Shown: positions 1 through 42,167 of the stretch, piece by piece | How positions within the stretch are numbered: position 1 is the stretch's first letter | Layout of the letters: every line of letters starts with the position of its first letter | Source of the DNA: Pomphorhynchus laevis | Taxonomy: Eukaryota; Acanthocephala; Palaeacanthocephala; Echinorhynchida; Pomphorhynchidae | Assembly (NCBI GenBank): GCA_012934845.2 | Contig: WNNJ02000365.1 | Location: 1-64,000 of the forward strand | Length of the DNA: 64,000 nt | Direction: 5' to 3' | Notes under the pieces: generated by a model | What the model saw: the letters and a program-made list of their open reading frames with translations, nothing else | Databases searched by the model: none | Told to the model about the DNA's origin: nothing | Translations under genes and position numbers: made by a program

Positions 1-1324
1 CTGTTTCTATATGTGAACGTGTCATTGAATGTTTGCTACGTATATAGTTTGCAATTTTCCAGTAAAGATATTTTATGAAGTAGTTTCTCCTCTGTTGCAA
101 AATTATGTGATATTTCCAAAACAACAGATATCAACACAATGCTGTTGCTACGACACTCATTTAAAAGTATTTTAAACTCACACTCGGTATTTTCAATTAG
201 TGCTTTTATAATTTGTGGAAATTTAAAAAAATCATTATTAATTTTTTATTCAATTTGTGAATGTGTTCGTATTATTAATGATTTTTTGCCAATACGGGAA
301 TAAGAAATTAATATACCTATTTATTGATTCGTTGACTAATTAAACAAAGGCGTATACATTGTTATTGAAAAGCAACAACTTTTGTAGTTATGCGATTGAA
401 TTTTATTAATAAACAAATCCAAATTTTACATGTTCTCGACAACCCAAATGTATCCATTTCAAATGAGTTGCTAAAGAGTTGATTGGGCCATAAACAAAAT
501 GAAATTTATCTGATTTTCTGTATTTCAATGTAGTTCAAAATACTGGCCATTTAAGTTAACCTAGATTTAAATACTGGCCTAAATACTAATTAAGATAACA
601 CATATGTTATATAAAAAATGCCAAATTTTAATATTAATTTAATTAATAATAAAATATTAATTTATCAATGATATAAGTTTTCTTTTAAGAAATAATTCAA
701 AATTGTAAAACACTTACATAAAATAATATTGACATAATCTTGATTAGCTTTCAAAAATTACATTTTGTTGATTGACTTAATATAATTCGACATCATTGAC
801 CTTTGTTTTCAAGTGTACTCTTAACGGATCAAAATTTAATGTATAAGTATATATAATATAACATAATATAAAATAAAATAAAATAATATAATATAACATA
901 ATATATAATATAATATAACAATTCATTGCAAAAATTCAATCGTTGAGAATTTCATTCGGGTCGAACTTTATTTGTTTTATTTTCGGTGAAAATATAACTT
1001 TATGAATTTAAAGCTATAAATTCATAAAGCTATAAATTTACTCGTGTCTATATATTTATTTTCATCAAAATTAAAATGAAAATTAAATGTGAACATTTGG
1101 TAAAATATTCGAAATAAATCAATTAAGAATATTAAATTAAGTAAAAGACAATTTCTATAGATTGTAGTATAATCATTTGAAGTAATTTTTATAAATTAGA
1201 TTGATATTGAAAATTATGATCTGAAGAGAAACCATTGCGTTGTAATTTTTTGTCTAAACACAACAGAGTAGCTAAACGTATACTAATAATGAGTAAAGTA
1301 AATCATTAGTAAAGTGTATAATTC
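1..1324. other. AT-rich flank, no gene seen
   Basis: No coding signal is visible. The stretch is strongly AT-rich and includes a low-complexity run of short AATATAACAT-type repeats at about 850-920. It ends where an RTE-type LINE begins. Confidence 0.6.
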
Positions 1325-2279
1325 ATCATCACTCCGCCAATGCCGGTCCCAAGCCCGGATGAAAAAGGAGGAGGGTTGAGGCTAGGAAGGGCATCCACTC
1401 GTAAAAATTCCGCTCCAACCACAAACAAAATGAAAAGTCTACAAACCTCAAACTACGTTACTAGGGCGTCCCCTGCAAGCGACGCGCGCCATATCCCGCA
1501 TGACGTGACAAATATCAAAGGGTTACCGACTCACGGACGAAGTCGGATAAAGAAGCAAGTCCAACCTCGAAACCTACGTCTAATGTCACTAAACATCGGT
1601 ACACTAACCGGAAAAAGCAGAGAATTTGCTGCCAACCTCAAACAACGCAATGTCGATATTGCAGTTGTCCAGGAAACTAAATGGAAAGGTTACAAAGCGA
1701 AAGAGATCGGCGATGGGTATAAGCTTTATTACCACGGCACTATCAAAGGACGAAATGGAGTCGGGATCATATTATCTGAGCACTTGCAACAATCCATTAC
1801 AGCGATACAACGAAACTCAGACCGCATTATGTTAGCCGCGTTAGATATCAAAACACGCAGAGTAGTAATAATCTCAGCATATGCTCCTCAACAAGGTTGC
1901 TCCGGCGAAGAAAAGGACGATTTTTGGCAAAGACTCAGTGACGCGACCCAATCTGTCAAGGAAGATGAAATTGTTTTCGTAGGCGGAGACCTAAACGGCC
2001 ATGTCAGCTCCGAACATCCTTCGTTCCAACGAAACCACGGTGGCCTGGGTATCGGAACTCTAAATGAAGATGGAACAAGGATCCTTGACTGGGCGCAAGC
2101 ACAAGACCTTGCACTGTGCAATACTTTCTTCGCCAAACGAAACTCTCACCTAGTCACGTACTCCAGTGGAAACCACAAGACGCAGATCGATTTTTGGGCA
2201 TGCGGCCGAACCGATCTTAAACTAGTCAAGAACACCAAAGTGATCATTATCGTGATTCACAATTTGCATAGTATCATAT
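1325..2279 (+). mobile_element. RTE-type LINE, 5' end with endonuclease domain
   Basis: An open frame from 1340 (313 codons) encodes an apurinic-type endonuclease/exonuclease/phosphatase domain of the RTE clade of non-LTR retrotransposons. From about residue 78 the order is SLNIGTLTG, then VVQETKWKG (catalytic Glu), GVGIIL, ISAYAPQQG, VGGDLNGHV (catalytic Asp/Asn) and TYSSGNHKTQIDF. The leader MPVPSPDEKGGG resembles the start of many RTE elements. Such enzymes nick target DNA to prime reverse transcription. The reverse transcriptase half is absent: the element stops at about 2270 in AT-rich sequence. RTE copies are normally truncated at the 5' end, so keeping the 5' end and losing the 3' half points to a later deletion. 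The domain is well preserved, so the copy is fairly young. Confidence 0.85.
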
Positions 2280-2312
2280 GATTCACAATATCATAATTAT
2301 ATATACTAAATG

Positions 2313-2812
2313 GTGTTGCTTGATAGACTGGACTTCGATTCACGACTTTCAAGTCACCATGTCACTTCTAGACGACCACTTCAGCATCGAAATGATGAGT
2401 ACCCGGCAACACTCATCAGTAGAATGAGGTACACACTGGTCGTTTCGGTTGCCTGTGTGACATTGTGAATAAAGGCGTTTCCGACACTTTGCTTAATTGT
2501 CTGAGGCTTACGCTCTTTACCAGATCGAATTGCTGTGCGGACCATCCTTAAACACTAGGCAGAGGTTGTTGCTGAATTGTCGTTGCACTCGTTGGATCCT
2601 TAATGGATACGGCATGTATAATAGTAGTGCACAGATGTGCTAAGTAAACAACGGTCCAGGTCGTCTAGAAGTGACATGGTGATTGAAAGTCGTGAATCGA
2701 AGTCCAGTCTATCAAGCAACACCATTTAGTATAAATGCCGTATTTCGAAAGAAATTATGGACCGTTGTTTACTCAGCACATCTGTGCACTACTATTATAT
2801 ATAATTCACGAT
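2313..2812. mobile_element. Foldback element of the ~362-bp ribozyme family
   Basis: The left part (from about 2313) reads on the minus strand and contains a hammerhead-like motif. About 65 bp at 2315-2378 recur inverted at 2660-2727. A second inverted pair joins about 2628-2656 to 2758-2788, around the shared motif CAGATGTGCT. The same subfamily lies in + orientation at 14283..14608, where it ends in (TA)n. This copy looks like two head-to-head partial units. Confidence 0.65.
2364..2453 (-). ncRNA. Hammerhead-like motif, shuffled strand order
   Basis: Read on the minus strand the order is GGCAACC, GAAA, CGACCA, then TTCTA, CTGATGA, GTTGCC, then TGGTCG, TC, TAGAA. All three hammerhead stems can pair: I TTCTA/TAGAA, II GGCAAC/GTTGCC, III CGACCA/TGGTCG. 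The core bases CTGATGA, GAAA and the GTC cleavage triplet are intact. The GAAA strand lies upstream of the CTGATGA strand, unlike type I, II or III hammerheads. An extra pairing, GTACC/GGTAC, flanks the CTGATGA strand. Confidence 0.6.
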
Positions 2813-3601
2813 ATCTTATATAAGATATAAGATATCATATATAATATGTTATATATGATTCACCATATCATATAATTCACAATATCATAATTTAATAAAA
2901 TTTATTAAATAATAAACAATTTAGCATTAATAAAAAAATTATTCAATTATATATTACAAACACATACATTAAAACATTGACAAAATCAAAATATAAATTA
3001 TATAAATTATTAAGTAATATAAAATTATTAGCTGTATAATAATATCTTTCGCATCACAAAATCGAAACTGTATAGTAAAACTTACTGGTTCGTAATCATA
3101 TTTTATTAGTCTATATTTATTTTAATTTAGGAGCAGATTAACTTGGCTTAGATAAACCAAATTAAATACTATTTAATTTGGTTTATCTGAGTTAAATATT
3201 CAGATTACATCTAAATTATATACATATTGTGGTATTTAAATATAAGTTAATATTATAATAATCGATTATTTTATTCAACAGTTGTATTCTTAACTTTAAA
3301 ATTAACTAATTAACTTAATTTTTAAATTAAATGAATTTTAAATTTTAGTGTAACAAGTTAATTGTAAATTATTTTGTACTTGTTACGCAGACTCAGTTAG
3401 CTGATCTGATCTAAAGAATTTGTCGAATACTAAAGAACTTAATTATCAAATTCAGTAAACATTAGAACTTATTTGTGAACTTATTTTATTTCTTAAAGTA
3501 AGTCGTGACATTTAATCTTGTTGATAATTTAGTCAGAACTGCAATTTACATTTATGAACAAATAAGATTTTTAATTTATTAAACTCTAATTTATATTTTT
3601 T
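2813..3601. other. AT-rich upstream region of MVP
   Basis: This region is mostly A/T with short imperfect inverted repeats of TATATGATATC type near 2813-2890. A copy of a recurring motif (TCAGCTAACTGAGTC, here inverted) lies at about 3385-3406; it also marks a MITE-like element elsewhere in the window. I see no open frame and no convincing core promoter. Confidence 0.5.
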
Positions 3602-3658
3602 TTATTTTAAAGGCATTATAGCAACAAAGCATTGTTTGGAGTACGTTATTAACCCTAG
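3602..3658 (+). promoter_or_regulatory. Possible 3' splice acceptor and short 5' UTR of MVP
   Basis: A T-rich run ends in AAAG at about 3609-3612, 46 bases before the MVP start codon. It would serve as the acceptor of a 5' UTR intron or, in a lineage that does so, of spliced-leader trans-splicing. No upstream donor or exon can be identified by eye. Confidence 0.35.
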
Positions 3659-35367
<31,709 letters not shown>

Positions 35368-35574
35368 GTAACCGGTTTTTATCAAACTTGACCGTATTGA
35401 ATTTTAGGTGTTAAGAACACAATGCGTTTCTTGTGTATTTGATAAAATAATCATTTTTATGATAAATCGATTTGTTAAAAACTTGTTATTTAATAATTAT
35501 CTATTATGGATATCAAACTATATGCTTTAAAAATTAAATTTTCGAAAAAAGTAATAATTTTAATTTCTTAAAAA
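35368..35574. other. Downstream of MVP
   Basis: AT-rich probable 3' UTR. No clean AATAAA is seen; AATAAT and ATAAAAT variants occur at about 35440-35450. An antisense LINE begins 200 bp after the stop codon. Confidence 0.5.
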
Positions 35575-38540
35575 ATAATTTTTATATTTACTAAAGACAC
35601 TATGCCGTCGTGTGGTACCCTATCAAAAGCTTTCGAAAAATCAAGGAATACTGTATGAACCTGAAACCCAGCCCCCAGAGCATCAGCCCATTTTTCACGC
35701 GCAGTTAGTAGGTTAGTAAGGCATGAACGTCCGATCCTGAAACCATGTTGAGATTCAACCAATATGTGATTACGATCCAAATGATCCCTGATTCTACTAG
35801 CAATGATTCTTTCTAAAAGTTTGCAGAATACGCTAGTTAAGCTAATGGGCCGAAAGTCCGCGCAAAAGCTAGCAGGATGCTTTTTGGGAATAGGCACCAC
35901 AATTGCACACTTCCAACTGTCAGGAATCCAAGATGTGTCTAAGCTGTATCTGAAGAACATAGTTAAATCATTGCTCAGAACGTTCGCTAGGGATTTGACG
36001 AGGAAGGGGGCAATATTGTCTGGTCCCGGAGATGTAAACGGATCGAGCTTCATAACCTCGTTCAACACCTCATCCACTCTGAGTGGACGAACACAACACC
36101 GATGAGCAACCGGAACATACTTCCAACTAAAGTCATGCAGTTTGTTAGAGGTCAAAGCTGTACCAAGAAGCCATCAGCTAAATGTTGGGCGATTAGAGAC
36201 GATCGGTCAAAGTTTCAGTTGGCGTTTGGATTGAGCTAATTGTGGCGACAAGTGTTCTGTTGTTTCTTACATAAGACCAAAACCTCCTAGGATTCAAAGA
36301 TGCATCCCTGGCGATACTATCTTCGTACGAATAGCGTTTCTGAAATTTTAGCCGATTGCATAAGTTCCGAGAGTCGATGTAGGCACGTTTGGAAGCAGGA
36401 GAACGCCTAAATTCGCGCCACAATTTGTTGCGGGATCTGATAGCATCAAGAAGCTCTCTGTCGAACCAAGGAGGATGCCCATGCTTGGACTTGCAGGCAC
36501 GTAGCGGAGCAAAGATATCAGAAATTCGCTTCAATTCATCATGGAGCAGATCAACGACTACTGGAACCTCCAAACCGAAGTGGATATGAAGACTATAACA
36601 GATACCTTTTGGGAAGCTTGCAGCTAGTTGACTAGCATCAACACCTACCCAACAACGTTTTTTAAAATTAGAGTTTTGTGAGGCTCTGTTGAACAGCAAC
36701 AGTCGCATAGAGAGTACACAGTGATCGCTATTGCCAATTGGTGCGTCATAACGAACACCTGAAACGTCACCCAAACACTTAGTAAAGACCAAATCGAGTA
36801 TAGAAGGCGTCCCTGTCACACAAGTAGGTTCTTTAATATGTTGAACTAGTAGCATCTCGAGTAACAGAAAGTCACTCAGTACTTTCCCAATTTCGTGAAT
36901 TGGTCGTGAATGACTATTTTTCTAGTCTATTTATGGGATGTTGAAGTAACCCAGGAGCAAAATCAGAGGATACGAAGATAAAAGTCTCGGCCTATCTGAA
37001 AGTTTCTTGCCTAGACGAAAAACTCTTCGAACTTTAAGACACTTCACAACATCCACATCGCTCTGGAGAAAAATCTTAGAAAACACCGCGCGAAGATGCA
37101 CAATATCGTCATCCAGTCTACTTTGGGGATTGTTACTGAGAGATTCTTCAACACTGCTCACGATAACGTTTAACTCTCTTCTGGAGTTAAATTGTCTAGA
37201 GCTAAATTGTTTAGAGCTAGCAGACGGAACTAATGAAGAATGAGTCTCAGGGCTAAATATGGCCGTCGATGATTTGGAGGAATCACTGCATGTTGTTTAT
37301 TATTTTGAAGGCTAACTATTTGTCGTAGATTATCTATAGGCCTAACGATAATCTGACTAGCCTTTGCAAGATCCTTAACGCTCTCAATTAGCGGGGCTAC
37401 TAGAGGAGCAACACATAAACTGCAGCAGGGATGCAGTAGCTGCGGGTAAGCACAAGGACGCTCACTACAATCACTACCCAGAGGACAGTTTTGAGAACAA
37501 TCACTGCCCGAGGAAGTGTTAATAGGAGTTGACAAATCAACATTCGCATGCTTGAGGACGGAACATTTGTCATCTACATCAAGACCGGCGCTGCTCGAGT
37601 CCAATATATGGGGATGAACAATAGAATCCAAAACAGGAAGTTGTTTGAAGGAGTAATCCATCACATTAGTCTCATGCAATGCATCCCTAACGAAGCATTG
37701 AGTTGAATTGTTATTGAAGGGTATGATTGAACGATCGTTCAGTTCTAACTTCGATTACTGCGTGAGAGAATCATTGAGTACATGAATAGCATTATTGGCT
37801 CCTATCTTAGATGATTTTGGAGTGGCCGAAACATCATCAATCTGTCTGAACGCTTCTGAACTCCTTTCTGGTTCGTAAATACCATGATCTTCCTATCGTT
37901 GTGACTGTTTGAATCTGCGTTCATCTCCAAAGCATTTATTGATACTTGCTCGTCACAATGGCCCTTGAACAACAAGGAGAGCAATTCGGAGGCACAGAAC
38001 CCACAAACAAAATCCCTAGACAGTAGAGATTTCGTCAGACAAGATGGAACGTTGACAGTTGTCCATATGTCGCATCCAGATTTGCTGCAAGAAACCTCGC
38101 GTTGCTGATATCCAGAGGAGGGGTTTGCTAATTTTGGTACAGTCTGATTGCGAGTACCGTTAATCTGCTGACTTGCTGAGCATTTTTTCGTTTCTGTCTT
38201 CTTTGTTCTTGTCATCGATTGTTGTGTTAACTCGCTTCGCTCGTTGTAATCGAATAATTGTGTTTAAGCTTGTGTGTTCGTTGGGCTTGCTTGTAAGTAG
38301 TTATGTGTATTTAAGCTTGTATAAGTAGTGTGTGTTTAAGTTTATATCTTTGAATGGCTCTTTGAATCAAGTAATCGAGGCTGTCTTTGTAATTAGTGTT
38401 ATCACTTTATCAATACTGATTCTTCTGTGTGTTTAATTGTAAGTAGTAGTTGTTAGCAAGATAGTTTAATCTTGTCCAAGATAGTTTAATCTTCTTGATA
38501 TCTTTGAATTTATGTGTTTCTTTAGATTGTATGTTTTTTA
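35575..38540 (-). mobile_element. Family B LINE, 5' part, ORF1 to RT, 3'-truncated
   Basis: On the minus strand: a 5' leader (38540-38216); ORF1 from 38215 with a PHD-like finger (CSKSGCDIW, then FVCGFCASEL) and LKVRRVFRLGKKLSDRPRL; then endonuclease LLLGYFNIP. The join at about 36990 skips the endonuclease N-terminus, an internal deletion. It resumes with HIKEPTCVTGTPSILDLVFT, SDHCVLSMRLL, HPPWFDRELLDAIRSRNKL and the RT: SPGPDNIAPFLVK, RPISLTSVFCKLLERI, QHGFRIGRSCLTNLLTA, FLDFSKAFDRVPHD. The element stops inside RT at 35580, before the catalytic box. LINEs usually lose the 5' end, so loss of the 3' half means a later deletion or rearrangement. A few frameshifts are present. Confidence 0.85.
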
Positions 38541-39303
38541 TATCTAACTTTTTTAAAAAGTTAATTTATCTTTTAAATAAAGATAAATTTATAAATAGTT
38601 GATAATAATCCATTATTAGTAAAGAATGATTGGAGAATGAATGGACACTGAACGTAGATGTGCGTCTGCCAGAAGAATGCTGTACTTGATAAAAAACTGC
38701 TTTAAGTTTGTCACCCACATGTTTTAGAATTCTATTTAATGCACTTGTAAGACCACATATTGAGTTCGCGATACAAGCAAGTTTTCCAACGTTTAGAAAA
38801 AGTTGAATGACTTAGAAAATATTCTTCGTCGTGGCAGCAAACTGTGTTCGAGTTGTTCTCATATGAGTTATCGCGACAGACTTCACACTTTGGGTATGAT
38901 GACTGTGCACCAAAGACTGTATATCCTAGATATGTTAGTAATGTGGCATATCGCCAACGGTTTGGATGGATATCCTACCCATTCTGTGGTTATCAACGAT
39001 AGACAGAACCACAGAGGTCATCCCATGTTGTTGAGGATATCGTCCCATGGTTGCAGTTCACTGTTGGATCGGTTGTCTCATCGTTGTGCAAATGCTTGGA
39101 ATTGACTACCGTCAGAAATCGTGATGGCCTTAGACGTTAAGACATTCAAGACTGCTCTCATAAATTGGACGATTAACGGCGGGAATAATAAAGATTACCC
39201 CTTTTATTGATATTTTTATGTTGATTTTGGTGTATATAATAATGTTTTATTGTGATCGAGCAAAACGGCTTTATAGCCAATGGTTATTTGTAATAATAAA
39301 TAT
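38541..39303 (+). mobile_element. LINE 3' fragment, + strand
   Basis: From about 38640 the + strand reads an RT C-terminal region: RILFNALVRPHIEFAIQASF, then MNDLENILRRGSKLCSSCSH, YRDRLHTLGMMTVHQRLYIL, RGHPMLLRIS and a C-terminal LPSEIVMALDVKTFKTALIN after one stop. It resembles family B (LNDLENVLRR, SYRDRLREIGIP). A 3' UTR with ACGGCTTTATAGCCAATGGT and AATAAATA closes it at about 39303. 5'-truncated. Confidence 0.78.
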
Positions 39304-39664
39304 AGTTCCAATGATAAAATTGTGTATTTTATCTCTTTAATTTTTAAGCTTTAATTTTTTAATGATTTAGAAAGTAATGAAATTTTAATTTTTGGCTAAA
39401 CTTTAAAATGGTGATTAGATACTAGAATATATTTAATAAAAATACAATTAAAATTGTGAAGATTTTTTCTCGTTAAAGCCGTTTTATTTGTGACGCTTTT
39501 GACAGAGATATTCAAACTTTACAAAAATTATAAAATAGTGTTAGAGCTAAAAATTTGAAATTAGCGACTGAATAAAATTACCTTTTAGTTATTTGCATAA
39601 TTTACACAACCAAGTTACTAGCCGCAAATGGCTGTTTCAACTGTTCACACATTTTTTCAAAACA
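39304..39664. other. AT-rich spacer
   Basis: Between two convergent LINE 3' ends; no gene seen. Confidence 0.5.
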
Positions 39665-40425
39665 TTAAATATCAAAATAGATCCACACATCCAAACCTGA
39701 ATTTACAATTCACTTCAACAGCAGCATTTTGAAGTGGCGATAGCTAGCAGCACTGGCAAGGTCCTCAGGTAACAAAATCCAAATATTCAATGAGCAGTGG
39801 GAAAGCCTACTCACACTCCTGACTTTATCGTGGGCGAATTTAAACAGCGCGAGAGTGTGACCTCTGCAACTCGAATTGCGTAATTGTATACAAGATGATG
39901 GGAAACCTTTCGTTCCATGAACCAAGAGCCACATCGCTTCGAGGTCTAAATATAGTAGCCTTTGAGCCGCTGAAGGTAGTTTTAAACAAGCTAAACGCTC
40001 AGTGTAAGAATAATGTGAGCCAATACAAAGTTTGCTTCCTCTACGCGGGATATACTCAATTTTCGTCATTTCAGTTTTGGTGGATTGGTAAGTTGTTGTG
40101 ATGCAGTATTCCTCGTGCGGGCGGACTATATATGATTAAATAGTTTCGGCTTAAGCTTAGCAAATGCTTCTTTATACAATACAAAGACCTCATTGCTTTA
40201 CCATGGATATAATCGGTATTCGGTCGAGTCTTGAGATCGTTATTCAAAATGATTCCGAGGTCTCTGTGCTCAGATATAATGTGAAGCTTCTGACATCCTA
40301 AATAAAAATCACGATCAGGTTTTTCGGTGTCAAGCTTCATATGGGCACATTTGTCTACATTCATGGTCATACCGGTAGCAGTACTCCAGTTATATATCGT
40401 GTTAATATCGTGCTTTGTATATTAT
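39665..40425 (-). mobile_element. LINE 3' fragment, minus strand
   Basis: Minus-strand frames 40370-40071 and 40069-39710 encode MTMNVDKCAHMKLDTEKPDR, SEHRDLGIILNNDLKTRPNT, then MTKIEYIPRRGSKLCIGSHY, YTERLACLKLPSAAQRLLYL, RGHTLALFKF and SASYRHFKMLLLK-like end. This is the RT thumb and C-terminal region of a family B-like LINE with one or two frameshifts. 5'-truncated. Confidence 0.78.
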
Positions 40426-40879
40426 TACAAACTTCTTAATTTTATAATATTAAGTTATCTACGTAGTTTTACTATAATAAGAAGTTTATAGTCTAAAAAT
40501 TCGGACTCTACTCTACCATCACATGGTCGGTAATACACTTACCGACCATGTATTGTCGGACAGGGGTAAATTTTAAATAACCCTGTATTGAAGCATCTTA
40601 GTTAGAAACCTTTAATGGATAAACTACTGTAATTTTACATTAAAAAGTGTCATCAACAGTTGTGTAGTCCCTGCTTCACATTCTAAAGATATCTCGGAAA
40701 TTCATTGAAAAAATATTAGATCTTTTATAAATTTGTGTTTTTGAAAATTTGTATTAAATACAAAAAATAAATATTAAATTTTAAATTAAAATAAAATATT
40801 TTACATATATATTATATGTCATAATAATAAAATAAACATATTATTTTATTATTTATTCAAATACATGCCAAAGACAAAA
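40426..40879. other. Spacer with small inverted repeat
   Basis: AT-rich. CATGGTCGGTAATACACTTACCGACCATG at 40523-40551 is a perfect palindrome (12-bp arms, 5-base loop). No gene seen. Confidence 0.55.
40523..40551. repeat. Short perfect palindrome
   Basis: CATGGTCGGTAA, loop TACAC, then its exact complement. Isolated; could be a terminator-like hairpin or a fold-back junction. Confidence 0.8.
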
Positions 40880-41975
40880 GGATATTCAGGATAGTCGAGA
40901 AAAAAGAAAAAGAAAAAAATACAAAAAGCAAAAAGTCATTCAACGGATCGTCGCTAAATAGGATACTTCAGTAGAGCTGCAAAATGGCGGCATTGTTCAC
41001 GTATCCATTTGCAGCATCGTGATTTAAACGTGATCAAGCTTGGAGCAGTCATTGGGCAGCGAATTCCACATGTTAATTACCCTCCTCGACGGTCCAAACA
41101 TTTTCGGTAATCTGCCAAATTGAGATTTATACAATATTCTACAATGTCCTCACAAGCTACCTACCCGACTAGTGATTATATTAGTGGGAAAACCCACCAC
41201 ACTATTCGACATATACCATAGAAGAAGCATTTCCAAAGCTATGAACCTCTAACGTACCGACAACATTCCAATACGGCTAAGACGTACATGATCATTACCC
41301 CCAAGCCAACACAGATCCTCGAATCCCGCCTAAGAATAGATTCCAGGTTTAATTGTTCTAGCTAGGGTAAAATCAGGGTTCAACTTTGTTTTCAAGGATC
41401 GATGAACAATAATACCTAAATCTTTAAGTTGAGACACTTCCTTTAAGACAATGTCTCTAATATAGTATCTAAGAGTTTAAGACGGACGACCTAATTGCAT
41501 AAAGACATTTTCAGCATTTAATCTTAATTCAGTAGATTCGCCTTAATTGAACAGAGTTCAGATCATTTTGTAAAAATACTTGATCAGCAGGACTTCTCAC
41601 AATCGTCAAATCTTTAGATCGTCTGGAAAAGCAAGATGATAGCATTATAAGCAGAGTAATCATTTATAAAGATTATATGGAGTAGTGGGAAACATGTTGA
41701 GAATCAACCAACATATGATTAGAGTTCAGATGATCTCTGATTATACTAGTTATTAGTCTTTCTAAGCGTTCGCAAAATGCACTGGTCAAACTGATGGGCC
41801 GAAAGTCCGGTAAAAAGCTAACAGACTTTTTGGGAATTGGTACCACAATTGCACATTTCTAACTATCAGAAATCCAAGATGTGTCCACGCTATATCAAAA
41901 ATAGAGTTAAAACATTGCACAGTACGTTCGCTAGGGTTTTGACGAGAAAGGGGGCAATATTGTCTGGTTCCGAAT
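40880..41975 (-). mobile_element. Family B LINE, 3' part, split by a later insertion
   Basis: Minus strand: RT pieces at 41975-41680 nearly match the copy at 35.80-36.02 kb on the same strand (VPIPKK, CADFRPIS and SQHGF regions). After a gap come LNAENVFMQLGRPS, QLKDLGIIVHRSLKTKLNPD and a decayed C-terminus to about 40900. The upstream continuation of this LINE is not adjacent: it resumes at 45650, on the other side of a family A LINE. Several stops and frameshifts. Confidence 0.75.
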
Positions 41976-41980
41976 ATTGT

Positions 41981-42167
41981 CAGTTCCAGATTATTCCTGT
42001 CAGTTCCAGATTATTCCTGTCAGTTCCAGATTATTCCTGTCAGTTCCAGATTATTCCTGTCAGTTCCAGATTATTCCTGTCAGTTCCAGATTATTCCTGT
42101 CAGTTCCAGATTATTCCTGTCAGTTCCAGATTATTCCTGTCAGTTCCAGATTATTCCTGTCAGTTCC
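41981..42167 (+). repeat. 20-bp tandem repeat, 9 units, at LINE 5' end
   Basis: Perfect units CAGTTCCAGATTATTCCTGT, nine in a row plus a partial CAGTTCC, right before the family A LINE. All nine look identical, so the array is recent or homogenised. Either it is the LINE's own 5' UTR (tandem monomers can act as promoter) or an expansion at the junction. Chance open frames through it are not genes. Confidence 0.95.
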
